Positions 49,793 through 59,198 of a stretch of DNA of 64,000 nucleotides are shown one piece after another. The stretch comes from JARIHC01 sp035546975. Lineage in GTDB: Bacteria > Patescibacteriota > Saccharimonadia > Saccharimonadales > UBA4665. Where the stretch lies: NCBI GenBank assembly GCA_035546975.1, contig DASZVS010000013.1:32537-96536 (forward strand), given 5' to 3'. Position numbers and translations under genes: made by a program. Every line of letters starts with the position of its first letter. The stretch's first letter is position 1. The notes under the pieces are model-generated. The model had not been told where the DNA came from and did not search any database. It saw only the letters and a program-made list of their open reading frames with translations.

Positions 49793-50722
49793 TTATATAA
49801 GGCGTTTCTTACGGGCAAAGATGACAATGCTCGACATGAGTGTAACGTTCACGGCCATAATTATCCAAAACGTCCACATGGAATGCTGGAACGGCAACGG
49901 GATATTTAGGCTGTAAATGCCCATAGCGATACTAGGGACCGAGATGAGAATGGTTGCGACGGTCAAAATGGTGAGTACGCGGTTCAGGTTGTTGCTGCTG
50001 ATAGCGGAGTGGGCATCGCGCATGTTGGCGATTGAGCGCAAATTCGAGCGGATGGATTCTACGGATTGCTGGTTACTGAGCAGGAGATCTTCCACGATGT
50101 CTTGGTCTTCATCAAACAGAGGGATGTGGCGGCCAACGAGTAACCGGCGCATGGTTGCATTGTTTGGCAAAAGCGAGGCTAAAAATTCATTCAGCTCGTC
50201 TTCGATAGTCACGAAATCGATTAAGTCTTGGTTAGTTATAGTCTGGCCGCGCAGCCGCGAACGGATGGACTTAATTTTGCGGCTCGTCTGGTTAATGTAC
50301 ATATCATACTGGTCGCTGATTTGCGCAAGGATGAGGAGAACCAGCTTAGCCCGCTGCGTCGTGGCGGCATCTGTGCGCCCCCGCAGAAAAGCATCCAACA
50401 CCGGCAAATGCGACGGCGAAATCGTAATAACGTGCTCCGCGGCGAAAACAATAAGTAACGGCGCGGTATCTATATCGCCGTTGGGGGTTTGCAGTGCGTA
50501 GCGCACGAAGACATAGCTTACATCACCTTCGTGCTCCAAGCGAGGCATTTCGTCTTCGTCGATAGCATCTTCGATATGGCCCGCTTCCAGCTTGAAGCGT
50601 TTTATTACTTCTTGTAGCTCGTCCCCTTTGGGCGCCTCTACATAGACCCAGCTGCCGCGCTGCGGTTCCTTCTGTTCGACGAGGGCTTTGCCGCGTAAAC
50701 TCTTATAAAAATATTTAATCAT
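49793..50722 (-). CDS. corA: CorA-family magnesium/metal channel
   Basis: 309 residues. A large N-terminal cytoplasmic domain (residues 1-240) with a long helix (MYINQTSRKIKSIRSRLRG) precedes two membrane helices. The loop that carries Gly-Met-Asn in canonical CorA reads MGIYSLNIPLPF, so GMN is replaced by SLN, and the basic end is FARKKRLI. It transports Mg2+ or another divalent ion; selectivity may differ because of the variant motif. Confidence 0.88.
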   Translation of the reverse strand: MIKYFYKSLRGKALVEQKEPQRGSWVYVEAPKGDELQEVIKRFKLEAGHIEDAIDEDEMPRLEHEGDVSYVFVRYALQTPNGDIDTAPLLIVFAAEHVITISPSHLPVLDAFLRGRTDAATTQRAKLVLLILAQISDQYDMYINQTSRKIKSIRSRLRGQTITNQDLIDFVTIEDELNEFLASLLPNNATMRRLLVGRHIPLFDEDQDIVEDLLLSNQQSVESIRSNLRSIANMRDAHSAISSNNLNRVLTILTVATILISVPSIAMGIYSLNIPLPFQHSMWTFWIIMAVNVTLMSSIVIFARKKRLI

Positions 50723-50976
50723 TGGGCTACCTTACGCTCAGTGTACCACTGTTGGCATGTAATTTCTCATTCTTGTGGTGCCAACCGAGCCGTGTGAAAA
50801 TGTAAAAATAAAGGCCGGCGAGAACGTAAAAGCAAAAGAAGCTATGACATCCGCTCTTTCGCTTGATCGTCAAAGCCGGGCTTTGGCGGCGTGCGCGCCC
50901 ACCCGGCGGCGGGCAATTTTCAGTAAAATTTTTGTTTTTGCGGCGCCGCATGCGCACGACCTAGTATAAGCTTGAT
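50723..50976. other. Intergenic, GC-rich hairpin-prone, no gene seen
   Basis: About 250 bases between corA and the ligA operon. It has GC-rich stretches near 50880-50920 that could fold, and a weak coding-like frame on the minus strand that I do not accept. No promoter or RNA gene can be supported. Confidence 0.3.
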
Positions 50977-51717
50977 TTAACTTTGCTTTTTTGTCAAGAC
51001 TTCTCTCTTATGAACGCCAGCCCGCGGCAGAATATAAAAGACAAGTATAAGAGCGAAAAGCACTGCGAAGCCACACATAATACTGGGTATACCCTGGCGG
51101 GTATCTGGCTTAACGGTATTAGCCAGAGCCGTCGGCACGAGAAAAACCAAGTAACCGATAATCATGCCGCGAATTGCTTCCAGCCGTGCCCGCTCCGGAA
51201 CGGCCTTTGATTTGATATGGTTTGCCCAGTGAACACCAAGCGCCATAGCGGTTAATAGCCAGCCGTAATAATATATGCCGTACAAACCCCCAAGCCGTTC
51301 ACCGAGCTGGAAAATCACATAATTGCCGGTGCACTGGTGCCCTATAAAGGCTGTTTTGTAGGTTAAGAAAACGGCTATGAAGGCAGCCATGGACGCATAC
51401 GCGCTTACAACCAGGCGGCGACGCGGCTTATCTGCCAGTTCGTGCAAAATGTGCAAGCCGAGCGGCGGCAAGGTACTGATAGCTACGAAACCGAGGCGCG
51501 ACCAGGCCTCTGCATGCAGGCCGTAGCCGGTACAGACGAAATACTCCGCCAGCTGGAAGGTGCCGAGCATAACCAGCGTTGTAGTTACGAGCCGGCTGAG
51601 CGGCTCCATATGATAGCGCCAGACCGTATAAACGGCCAACATTCCTTCAATTGTAAGCGTGGCCAGCATAACCGGCGGCGAAAAACAGTTAAGTTGCGTG
51701 CTTGAGCGCTTTCTCAT
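50977..51717 (-). CDS. Hypothetical seven-helix membrane protein
   Basis: 246 residues with about seven hydrophobic helices, compact loops, and an HWANHIKSK segment near the C-terminal third. No family is recognised. It is the last gene of the ligA operon, starting three bases after the HD-phosphohydrolase gene. Confidence 0.55.
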   Translation of the reverse strand: MRKRSSTQLNCFSPPVMLATLTIEGMLAVYTVWRYHMEPLSRLVTTTLVMLGTFQLAEYFVCTGYGLHAEAWSRLGFVAISTLPPLGLHILHELADKPRRRLVVSAYASMAAFIAVFLTYKTAFIGHQCTGNYVIFQLGERLGGLYGIYYYGWLLTAMALGVHWANHIKSKAVPERARLEAIRGMIIGYLVFLVPTALANTVKPDTRQGIPSIMCGFAVLFALILVFYILPRAGVHKREVLTKKQS

Positions 51718-51720
51718 ATA

Positions 51721-52377
51721 TTATTTTTTCCCTTCCCATTCGGCATAAAATTCTTCCAGGTATTGCTCCATGTATTGGTGGCGATGTTCGGCCATTTGCC
51801 GGGCTGTCTTGGTATACATTCTATCTTTTAATAGTAATAATTTTTCATAGAAATGGGTGATACTCGGGCTTTTGCTATTTTTATATGATTCAAAATCATT
51901 ATGGGCTTCGGGTTTTACTTCCGGGTCGTGCATCATGTGATTGTGTGCGCCGCCATAGGCAAACGCCCGGGCAATTCCCACGGCGCCCATGGCATCGAGC
52001 TTATCTGCATCGTGAATGATTTTGCCTTCTATGGTTTTCATAGCTGGGGGGATATTGGCACCTTGGAATGATACGGTACGCATAATATCTTCTACATGAT
52101 CAACAACACGCTTCTCGACACCTAAACTTTCGAGCCACTCGCGTGCCACTTTAACGCCGCCCTCCTCATCGCCGTCGTGCAATTTCCAGTCAGCTACATC
52201 ATGCAGCAAAGCGCCCAGCTCCACTACAAACAAATCCGCCTCTTTTTCTGTTGCCGCTATGGATTTAGCAAGTTGCCATACGCGGTACATATGCCACCAG
52301 TCATGGCCGCTGCTATCTGTTTCAAATTTCTTGCGGACAAAGCTGGCCGTTTGTTCAATGATAGCGTCCTTATTCAT
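51721..52377 (-). CDS. HD-domain phosphohydrolase (YedJ/YpgQ-like)
   Basis: 218 residues. The HD signature is complete: HDWWHMYRVWQLAK, LGALLHDVADWK (HD pair) and IIHDADKLDAMGAVGIARAF. This YpgQ/YedJ-type group hydrolyses phosphate or pyrophosphate from nucleotides. It overlaps the exonuclease-like gene by four bases in the ligA operon. Confidence 0.88.
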   Translation of the reverse strand: MNKDAIIEQTASFVRKKFETDSSGHDWWHMYRVWQLAKSIAATEKEADLFVVELGALLHDVADWKLHDGDEEGGVKVAREWLESLGVEKRVVDHVEDIMRTVSFQGANIPPAMKTIEGKIIHDADKLDAMGAVGIARAFAYGGAHNHMMHDPEVKPEAHNDFESYKNSKSPSITHFYEKLLLLKDRMYTKTARQMAEHRHQYMEQYLEEFYAEWEGKK

Positions 52378-53132
52378 GTGATCTCCAAGGTGGCCGTTAA
52401 TGGCAAATGGTCGGAAACATCAACCTGTGGGCAATCACGTTCGAGAACGGCAATATCTGGACTGACAAACATCATGTCAACCCGCGCGGTTGCATATCCT
52501 GGGTTATTTTTGTGCTTCATATTGAATGTAGACGCTAGCTCGGTACCGAAAACGCTGTGCAGTTGCCGCTCTATTGGCCGCCATAGTTCGTTTGTAGGTT
52601 GCGCATTCGTATCGCCGGCCATAATCACATTCCGCTTGCCTTCGATTGCGTTCATAATGACATCACGCATTTTTTGGCGGCGTTCGCTAAAATTATCGCC
52701 GTCCAAGTCCCAAACGCCATGCATGTTATATAAGTTGAGTACGCCGGCAGGCGTCTCGGCAGTGATGTGCTGCAACGTGCGGGGCATTGTTTTGAACGTC
52801 TTCGAATCAGTCGAAGTGAGTTCATGGTACGGCTCATTGAAAAAGCGTATGCCGGCTGTTTGGAGCGCATACCGCGAAAGGATTGCATTGCCCGATTGGA
52901 TATCGCCCTCGGGCAGCTTATCGAGCATTGCCGGCGCAAACTCGGCATATGGATACTGTAAGCGCTCGGCGAGAATCTCAGTAGAGCGAAAGCGCGGCTC
53001 TAGGTCACCGCTTCCATCGTAAACTTCTTGCAAAAAGACGATGTCAGCATTCTGTTCAGCCAGAAAATCAAGCGCGCCGTCCATTAAGCGGCCGCCGTTC
53101 CATAAATTGAGCGTCAATGCCTTAAGCTTCAT
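52374..53132 (-). CDS. Endonuclease/exonuclease/phosphatase-family protein
   Basis: 252 residues. TLNLWNGGRLMDGALDFL, DIVFLQEVYDGSGDL, VLNLYNMHGVW, IMAGDTNAQPTNELW and SDHLPLTATLEI match the metal-dependent EEP fold (DNase I/sphingomyelinase-type). It may be a nuclease or phosphoesterase; the ligase neighbour hints at DNA end processing. It overlaps ligA and the next gene by four bases each. Confidence 0.88.
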   Translation of the reverse strand: MKLKALTLNLWNGGRLMDGALDFLAEQNADIVFLQEVYDGSGDLEPRFRSTEILAERLQYPYAEFAPAMLDKLPEGDIQSGNAILSRYALQTAGIRFFNEPYHELTSTDSKTFKTMPRTLQHITAETPAGVLNLYNMHGVWDLDGDNFSERRQKMRDVIMNAIEGKRNVIMAGDTNAQPTNELWRPIERQLHSVFGTELASTFNMKHKNNPGYATARVDMMFVSPDIAVLERDCPQVDVSDHLPLTATLEIT

Positions 53133-55144
53133 AGCATTTTTAGAAATTCGGTCTCATCAATTTCTTTTGTGCCAAGCGCCCGGGCCTTTTTAAGCTTTGA
53201 TTCGCCGACGTTTTTGCCAACTACAAGGTAATCGGTATCTTTGCCAACCGATGACTGGAACGTGCCGCCAAGCGTACGCACGCGCTCGGCTGCTAGGTCG
53301 CGGCCCATGCTTTCCAGCGTGCCGGTAACGACAAAGTTTTTACCGTGCAGCGGGCCTTTGGCCCGGGACTGGTACACGGGCCGTACGCCTAATTTTGCAA
53401 ATTTCTCGAGTAGATTTTGATTATCCGGATCGGCAAACCAGCCGACGATCGATTCCGCCACGACATCGCCCACGCCCTCTACTTCCATAAGTTCTTCCAG
53501 GGTGGCGTCTTGTAATTTCTCCATGGAGCCGAAATGTTCAGCCAGATCAATCGCCGTTTGGGCGCCGACATGGCGTATACCGAGGCCATAAATAAACCGG
53601 GGCAGTTCTGGCTGCTTCTTTTCCGCGATGGCGTTAATGAGCTTCTCAGCTGATATTTCGGCAAAGCGATCGAGATCTAAGACCTCTTCTTTGCTGAGCT
53701 TATATAAGTCCGCGGCATCTTGCACCAAGTTTGCATCCACGAGAGCCACGACATTTTTTTCGCCGAGCGTGTCAATATCCAACGCGCCTTTGGATGCAAA
53801 GTGCTGCAAACCGCGCTTAAGCAGCAATGGTCCGGTCGCACCTTTGACCCGGTAAACCGCTTCGCCGGCCGGCCGTTCAAACTCAAGCTCCGGGTATTGG
53901 CGTTTTAGCTCCTTTTCCATATCAAACTTCTTGGCATTTTTTGGCCTCAGCTCGGTAAGCACGTGCTCTACCTGCGGGATAATGTCGCCCGCTTTAAAAA
54001 TCACAACCGTGTCGCCGATACGGATATCTTTGCGGGCTATTTCATCGGCATTATGCAAGCTGGCATGCTGAACGGTCGTACCGGCAACAACAACCGGGTC
54101 AAAGACCGCCACTGGCGTAGCCGCACCTGTGCGCCCAATACTGATAACGATGTCTTTGACTACCGTAGTCGCTTCTTCGGCCGGATATTTATATGCCACC
54201 GCGCCGCGGGGGTTTTTGCCGACAGTCCCGAGACTGGCATAGAGCTCGCGGTTGTTGATTTTGATTACTAGCCCATCGGTATTGAATGGTAATTCATGGC
54301 GTTTTTCGTCCCACGTGTCGACAAATTGCATAACCGCGTCAAGCGTTTTGAAGACTTGAGCCTGGGTGTTTGCGGAGATACCAAGCGCCCGGAGCGTCTC
54401 ATAGGCGAACATGTGCGTAGGTACTTCGCCGGGATCGTCACGAATCAGGTCGTATGCTTTGAAACGAAGCGGCCGGGCAGCGGCCAGTTTCGGATCCAAT
54501 TGGCGAATGCTGCCGGCGCTCAGGTTCCGCGGATTGGCATACAAGGGCAGCCCGGCCGCTTCGCGTTCGCGGTTTAAGTGCTCGAAATCTTTTTTATACA
54601 TAATAATTTCGCCCCGAATTTCTGTGCGCCCTTGTAAAAATTGCACATGCTCCCGACTACGGCGAAGATTAAGCGGAACACTTTTGATGGTACGGACATT
54701 GGCCGTTACATCTTCGCCGATGATGCCATCGCCGCGGGTAACAGCCTGGACGAACACGCCATCTTCATAAACCAGCGCGCAGGCTAGCCCATCCATTTTG
54801 ATGTCGCAAAAATATTCGTGTTCCCGGCCCGGCATCAAGCGTTCGGTACGCTTCACCCAAGCTTCTACGTCCTCGCGGCTAAAAACGTCATTCAGGCTGA
54901 GCATACGCGAAGAGTGTCGTACCTTTTTGAACTTATCGAGCGCTTCGCCGCCCACGCGCTGGGTGGGGCTATCCGGCGTTATAAGTTCGGGATAGTCCGC
55001 CTCGAGCTTCTTCAGCTCGCGCATCAGGCCGTCATATATAGCATCCGAGACACTTGGACTATCCAGCACATAGTACTCATAAGAGTATTTGGCCATTAGT
55101 TCGCGAAGTTCTGCCAAACGTTTTTCAGCCTGGCGTTTATTCAT
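53129..55144 (-). CDS. ligA: NAD-dependent DNA ligase LigA, zinc-finger cysteines missing
   Basis: 671 residues. The adenylation motif is CDIKMDGLA with Lys116, followed by NLSAGSIRQLDP, the OB-fold region, a helix-hairpin-helix series (GALDIDTLGEKN, EVEGVGDVVAESI) and a C-terminal BRCT domain (FVVTGTLESMGRDLAAERV). The segment where LigA has a four-cysteine zinc finger reads LKRQYPELEF...YRVKGATGP with no cysteine. I start at the ATG at 55144 (GGAG upstream). Confidence 0.95.
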   Translation of the reverse strand: MNKRQAEKRLAELRELMAKYSYEYYVLDSPSVSDAIYDGLMRELKKLEADYPELITPDSPTQRVGGEALDKFKKVRHSSRMLSLNDVFSREDVEAWVKRTERLMPGREHEYFCDIKMDGLACALVYEDGVFVQAVTRGDGIIGEDVTANVRTIKSVPLNLRRSREHVQFLQGRTEIRGEIIMYKKDFEHLNREREAAGLPLYANPRNLSAGSIRQLDPKLAAARPLRFKAYDLIRDDPGEVPTHMFAYETLRALGISANTQAQVFKTLDAVMQFVDTWDEKRHELPFNTDGLVIKINNRELYASLGTVGKNPRGAVAYKYPAEEATTVVKDIVISIGRTGAATPVAVFDPVVVAGTTVQHASLHNADEIARKDIRIGDTVVIFKAGDIIPQVEHVLTELRPKNAKKFDMEKELKRQYPELEFERPAGEAVYRVKGATGPLLLKRGLQHFASKGALDIDTLGEKNVVALVDANLVQDAADLYKLSKEEVLDLDRFAEISAEKLINAIAEKKQPELPRFIYGLGIRHVGAQTAIDLAEHFGSMEKLQDATLEELMEVEGVGDVVAESIVGWFADPDNQNLLEKFAKLGVRPVYQSRAKGPLHGKNFVVTGTLESMGRDLAAERVRTLGGTFQSSVGKDTDYLVVGKNVGESKLKKARALGTKEIDETEFLKML

Positions 55145-56126
55145 TAAGAAGCTCCCTGTACAACGTATACATGTAGGCATGGACGGCTACTAGCGCGAAC
55201 ATCGTCAGCAAGAAGAAAACCCATTGGGCAATCGGCGTCAGCCAGACAATAATCGGAACCATGATGATGGCAGCCGCAATCAAAAGAATGATCGGCAAGC
55301 AGATTACTTTGCGAAGAACTGTCCAGCGCCGGTAGCGCACTAACTGGCGGGCCGACCTGAGCGCTTTCATTGGCGTCATATTGGGCAGCGTTACGATATA
55401 GAGTGCAAAAAGCGATGAACTCAGCATATAAAGGCTTAGAAGCGCTAAGAGGACAAACAAAAGAATCCAAACAAATTTCTCAATGGCATAAACCGCAATG
55501 CCGCCGGTTATTACTTGTGAGTACAGCGTCGCGCCAAAAAAGGCGGGTATCAGTTGCAACCCTACGACTATTAGAACAAGAATGAAAGGAATCAGTGGCG
55601 ACATACCGCGGTAATAAGCGTCGCGGATACGTATCTTCGATCCGGACAATATCTGGCGCAGCGCCCAAATAACCGCCAAACTGGTAATAATCGCCAAAAA
55701 GAGCTGGTAAGCGCCTGCTGTGGGGCTTGATCCATTGCCGGCTGAACTTACGAGCACGACAAAAATACTTAGGCCGGAGACTAGTGAGGCAAAATGCCCG
55801 GTAAAAGCTTGGTCGAGCGTATGCTTCAAGCTGGTAATATCGGTATTACCCGCCAGCCCTTGCACAAGCACCAAATTGAGCAAACCATAGATAAGAGTAA
55901 TGCCAATGAAAAGTTTTTTATGCGTCCAGAGTACGCGCCACGAAGCTTTCGCAAGCTGCCACACACTGGGCAATTTAACGGGATGCGTAATCCGCTTGGT
56001 CAGACGGAAGCTCTTATAGGTCGGTTGCTTAAGTTTGCGCGGTTTCTTCGCCAGACTTTTAGTCAGCGATTTTTTGGCGTGTGCTGGTTTCTTCTGCCCC
56101 GCCGTCTTCCCTGGTTTTTTCGCCAT
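55137..56126 (-). CDS. Hypothetical six-helix membrane protein
   Basis: 329 residues. A basic Lys/Pro-rich N-terminus (about 1-60) precedes about six hydrophobic helices and a short C-terminus (HAYMYTLYRELLNE). It resembles DUF975/glycerophosphodiester-phosphodiesterase-type membrane domains but is not certain. It is the first gene of the ligA operon and overlaps ligA by eight bases. Confidence 0.55.
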   Translation of the reverse strand: MAKKPGKTAGQKKPAHAKKSLTKSLAKKPRKLKQPTYKSFRLTKRITHPVKLPSVWQLAKASWRVLWTHKKLFIGITLIYGLLNLVLVQGLAGNTDITSLKHTLDQAFTGHFASLVSGLSIFVVLVSSAGNGSSPTAGAYQLFLAIITSLAVIWALRQILSGSKIRIRDAYYRGMSPLIPFILVLIVVGLQLIPAFFGATLYSQVITGGIAVYAIEKFVWILLFVLLALLSLYMLSSSLFALYIVTLPNMTPMKALRSARQLVRYRRWTVLRKVICLPIILLIAAAIIMVPIIVWLTPIAQWVFFLLTMFALVAVHAYMYTLYRELLNE

Positions 56127-56176
56127 GCAGCTATTATAGCGGTAATTCTACCTTTTTGGGTACGGTATCTGTACTC

Positions 56177-57055
56177 TTACGCGTGAGTTCCCATAGTACG
56201 AAGCCGCGCTATGCGGTCATCAATCGGCGGATGGGTGTTAAAAAGGTTGGCAATGCTATGCCCTTTGAGGGGGCTGGCAAAGAAGAGGTGCGCCGTTGCA
56301 GTATTTTGGCGCTTCGTAGCGCTGCCGACTTTTTTAATTTTTTCCAGGGCACTTGCTAGACCTTCTGGATAGCGAGTAGCCAGGGCGCCGGACGCATCTG
56401 CCAAGTATTCTCGCTGGCGCGAAATTGCCATTTGAATCATGAAAGCTACAATTGGCGCCAAAATAGCGGCTACGATACCGAGTAATACGAAAATTTGATT
56501 ATTGTTATCTCTGTCTTCGCCGCCAAACCAAGCAATACGAATCATAATATCGGCAAGCAGGGAAATCACCGCCGTGAGCGCAAAGGCTATCATGGCTACG
56601 CGGATGTCATAGTTTTTGACGTGGCTCATTTCATGGGCCAGCACACCTTGCAGTTCCTGGTCATCCATGATGTCGAGCAAGCCGGAAGTAACACAAACGG
56701 CCGAATGCTTCGGGTCGCGGCCGGTTGCGAAGGCATTCGGGGCCGGATCATTCATTATGTAAACCCGCGGCATCGGCAACCCATCAGTTATGGCTAGATT
56801 TTCCACGATCCGCCAAAGCCTTGGGTTGTCTGACTTTTTAATCTCTTGCGCCTGGTTGACCGCCAGCGCCATCTTAGCACCGGCGTAATATGTAATGACT
56901 ACGTACAAGAATGCACCAACTAAGCCGCCGTAGAATACGCCTGTGCTGCCGCCAAGATATTTGTCAAAAATCCAAATGATTAACGCCACAAAGGCGAAGA
57001 AGACCACCATGATGAGGACAGTCTTACGCTTGTTGGATGCGATCTCGCTATACAT
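56177..57055 (-). CDS. htpX: HtpX-like M48 membrane protease
   Basis: 292 residues. Two N-terminal membrane helices, catalytic zinc motif H141-EMSH145, further helices and an SRQREYLADASGALATRYPEGLASALEKI stretch with the third ligand are typical of HtpX. It degrades damaged membrane proteins. It follows lemA by 51 bases, the usual pairing. Confidence 0.95.
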   Translation of the reverse strand: MYSEIASNKRKTVLIMVVFFAFVALIIWIFDKYLGGSTGVFYGGLVGAFLYVVITYYAGAKMALAVNQAQEIKKSDNPRLWRIVENLAITDGLPMPRVYIMNDPAPNAFATGRDPKHSAVCVTSGLLDIMDDQELQGVLAHEMSHVKNYDIRVAMIAFALTAVISLLADIMIRIAWFGGEDRDNNNQIFVLLGIVAAILAPIVAFMIQMAISRQREYLADASGALATRYPEGLASALEKIKKVGSATKRQNTATAHLFFASPLKGHSIANLFNTHPPIDDRIARLRTMGTHA

Positions 57056-57106
57056 TAAATCTGGTTATTCGCCTTATTAGTAAACTGCGCTCGGTTGAGA
57101 GAATGC

Positions 57107-57673
57107 TTAGAATTTAACGTCGACAGGATTTTGGATCGAGGCCGATTCTGCTTCATCCACCTCAAAGAATTCCTTGTCTTGCTTGAAACCAAGCATGCTG
57201 GCAAAAATATTGGTCGGGAACGTTTTACGTTTCGTGTTAAAATCCCGCACGACGCCGTTATAAAAACGCCGCGAAGCTTGGATCTTATCCTCGGTATCCG
57301 TCAATTCTCCCTGTAATTCTTGGAAGTTCTGCGACGCCTTTAGGTCGGGATAATTTTCGGCGACCGCGAACAGGCTTTTCATTGTCTTTTGGAAGTCGCC
57401 TTCGGCTTTAGCGGCTTCTTTAGGGCTCTGGGCCCCCAGGGTTTCGGCCCGTGCTTTTGTTACGTTATCGAAAACTGTTTTTTCGTGCGCAGCATAGCCT
57501 TTTACGGTGTTAACGAGGTTAGGTATGAGATCTGCCCGCCTCTTCAGCTGCACGGTAATATCACTCCAGGCTTCGTTTGCCTGCTGGTTCAGCCGCACCA
57601 GACTGTTGTACATCGCAGCGCCGACAATAATCAACAGAACAACTATAACGACTATGATTATCAAAACTATCAT
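57107..57673 (-). CDS. lemA: LemA-family protein
   Basis: 188 residues. An N-terminal membrane anchor (about 1-20) precedes the helical LemA core (YNSLVRLNQQANEAWSDITVQLKRRADLIPNLVNTVKGYAAHEK). Commonly encoded with HtpX; function unclear but linked to envelope stress. It is the first gene of the htpX pair. Confidence 0.93.
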   Translation of the reverse strand: MIVLIIIVVIVVLLIIVGAAMYNSLVRLNQQANEAWSDITVQLKRRADLIPNLVNTVKGYAAHEKTVFDNVTKARAETLGAQSPKEAAKAEGDFQKTMKSLFAVAENYPDLKASQNFQELQGELTDTEDKIQASRRFYNGVVRDFNTKRKTFPTNIFASMLGFKQDKEFFEVDEAESASIQNPVDVKF

Positions 57674-57752
57674 CGTGTTTTCATTAAGCTCCTTTTACTA
57701 TCGACCATTATACAACAGCTCCGTAAAAACTAATGTATGATATAAACAGCTT

Positions 57753-58976
57753 ATGTATACTTCCAAACAACAGCGTGGAAATAGGAGGCTGGCCTACTTC
57801 TGGCTGGTTGTCGCTATCCTGATTATTTACTGCGCCTGGACGCTTTTGAGGAGCATGCCGGCAATGCAACCATTATCCCGTTTTTCGGCGTTGCAAGCGA
57901 AGGCTCCGGCGAGCACGTTGCAATGGCCCGCACAAGGCCAGGCAGCCGTAGGAGTAGCAGGCACCTCTATTCTGGATATGCACGGAGCTGAAACGCCGGT
58001 GCCAACAGCCAGCACAGCCAAGCTCATTACCGCCTTGACCGTACTTGCGGCAAAACCCTTGCAGCCGGGCCAGCAAGGCCCGACAATCACGCTGACGCCA
58101 AACGACGTAGCAATATATAACAATTATGTCGCCCAAGACGGTTCGCTCGTCCAAGTCCAGGCCGGCGAGCAAATCAGCGAGTACCAAATGCTGCAAACAA
58201 TGATGCTGCCTTCGGCAAACAATATGGCAGACAGCCTCGCTATTTGGGCGTTTGGCTCGCTCCAAACTTACCAACAAGCTGCTAACCAATATCTGGAAGA
58301 CCAAGGCCTGGTGACTTCCCATGTCGGCAGTGATGCCAGCGGCCTGTCTCCTACTACGACCAGTACCGCCCACGATATGGTACAGATCGGCGAACTCGTG
58401 ATGCAAAATCCGGTGCTCTCACAAATTGTCGGGCAACCGACCGCCGCCGGGATTCCCGTTGTCGGTACTATCAAAAACGTTAATTCCCTGCTTGGTACTG
58501 ATGGCATTATCGGAATCAAGACAGGTAACAGCGACCAGGCTGGCGGCGCATTTGTATCTGCTTCGAAAACGACCGCCAATGGCAAGCCGGTAACAATAAT
58601 AACCGCTGTTATGGACGCCCCTGGGCTCTGGCAGGCCATGCAGGAAAGCTTGCCGCTTATCCAAAGCGCCCAGGCTAATTTCAAGCCAACGACCGTTATC
58701 ACAGCCGGCAAACCGGTTGCGTCTTACAAGAGCGAGTGGGGCAAGACAATTACTGCCTCGGCGCAGAAAAGCTTGGCCATGCAGGCGTGGGGCGGCAGTA
58801 CCATATCCGCCAAAGCCAAGCTAAATCCTATAAAGCCGAACGCCGAAGCCGGCCAAACCGTAGGCATGGTAACCGTACCAAAATCAACTTTCAATGATCA
58901 GCTTTCGGCCACGGTTTCACTGCGAAGCGCACCGTCCAAGCCATCGGTTTTGTGGCGCCTCACGCATCCTTTTTAA
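57753..58976 (+). CDS. D-alanyl-D-alanine carboxypeptidase (PBP5/DacF-type)
   Basis: 407 residues. Membrane anchor (about 14-33), active-site motifs S87-TAK90, S154-AN156 and K256-TG258, then a C-terminal beta-domain. It trims peptidoglycan stem peptides. TATAAA (57741-57746) ends exactly 6 bases before the ATG, leaderless. It is divergent from lemA. Confidence 0.92.
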   Translation: MYTSKQQRGNRRLAYFWLVVAILIIYCAWTLLRSMPAMQPLSRFSALQAKAPASTLQWPAQGQAAVGVAGTSILDMHGAETPVPTASTAKLITALTVLAAKPLQPGQQGPTITLTPNDVAIYNNYVAQDGSLVQVQAGEQISEYQMLQTMMLPSANNMADSLAIWAFGSLQTYQQAANQYLEDQGLVTSHVGSDASGLSPTTTSTAHDMVQIGELVMQNPVLSQIVGQPTAAGIPVVGTIKNVNSLLGTDGIIGIKTGNSDQAGGAFVSASKTTANGKPVTIITAVMDAPGLWQAMQESLPLIQSAQANFKPTTVITAGKPVASYKSEWGKTITASAQKSLAMQAWGGSTISAKAKLNPIKPNAEAGQTVGMVTVPKSTFNDQLSATVSLRSAPSKPSVLWRLTHPF

Positions 58977-58981
58977 TAACA

Positions 58982-59003
58982 AAACCGGCCATTTTGCCGG
59001 TTT
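58982..59003 (+). terminator. Terminator after carboxypeptidase gene
   Basis: AAACCGGC (58982-58989) and GCCGGTTT (58996-59003) form an 8-bp stem with a 6-base loop followed by TAATT. It separates the gene from the tRNA region. Confidence 0.75.
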
Positions 59004-59020
59004 AATTAAGTAACTAATGT

Positions 59021-59043
59021 TTGGTAGGTGATGAGGGATTCAA
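59021..59043. repeat. Partial duplicate of the tRNA-Val 3' end
   Basis: TTGGTAGGTGATGAGGGATT (59021-59040, then CAA) matches 59194-59214, the 3' end of tRNA-Val plus CCA complement, at all but one of the first 21 positions. It lies about 170 bases away with hairpin-forming sequence between. This is what an attachment-site pair or a tRNA-end duplication would look like. Confidence 0.6.
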
Positions 59044-59157
59044 CTCACCTTCGGCGAGCCCGAAACTTCGCGATCGGCAACAAGTTGCCATCGGAAGGTT
59101 TCCTTGCGAACTGCCACCGGCAGCTCTCACTCCGACCCCTGGCATCGGGCCTTCGTC

Positions 59158-59198
59158 ACCAATCAAAAACCAGCCGCAATGGCTGGCCTTTGATTGGT
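59158..59198 (-). terminator. Terminator-like hairpin after tRNA-Val
   Basis: Outer arms ACCAATCAAA (59158-59167) and TTTGATTGGT (59189-59198) with an inner CAGCC / GGCTG stem form a long hairpin. The outer arm includes the tRNA 3' end. On the minus strand a T-run follows the inner stem, so it probably terminates tRNA-Val. Confidence 0.65.

Noticed and set aside
50727..50957. Minus-strand open frame of 76 codons between corA and the ligA operon
   Set aside because: No ribosome site or promoter, an Arg/Pro-rich start in a GC-rich hairpin zone, and only a vague GIY-YIG-like FYVLAGLYFYIF stretch. Not enough for a gene.
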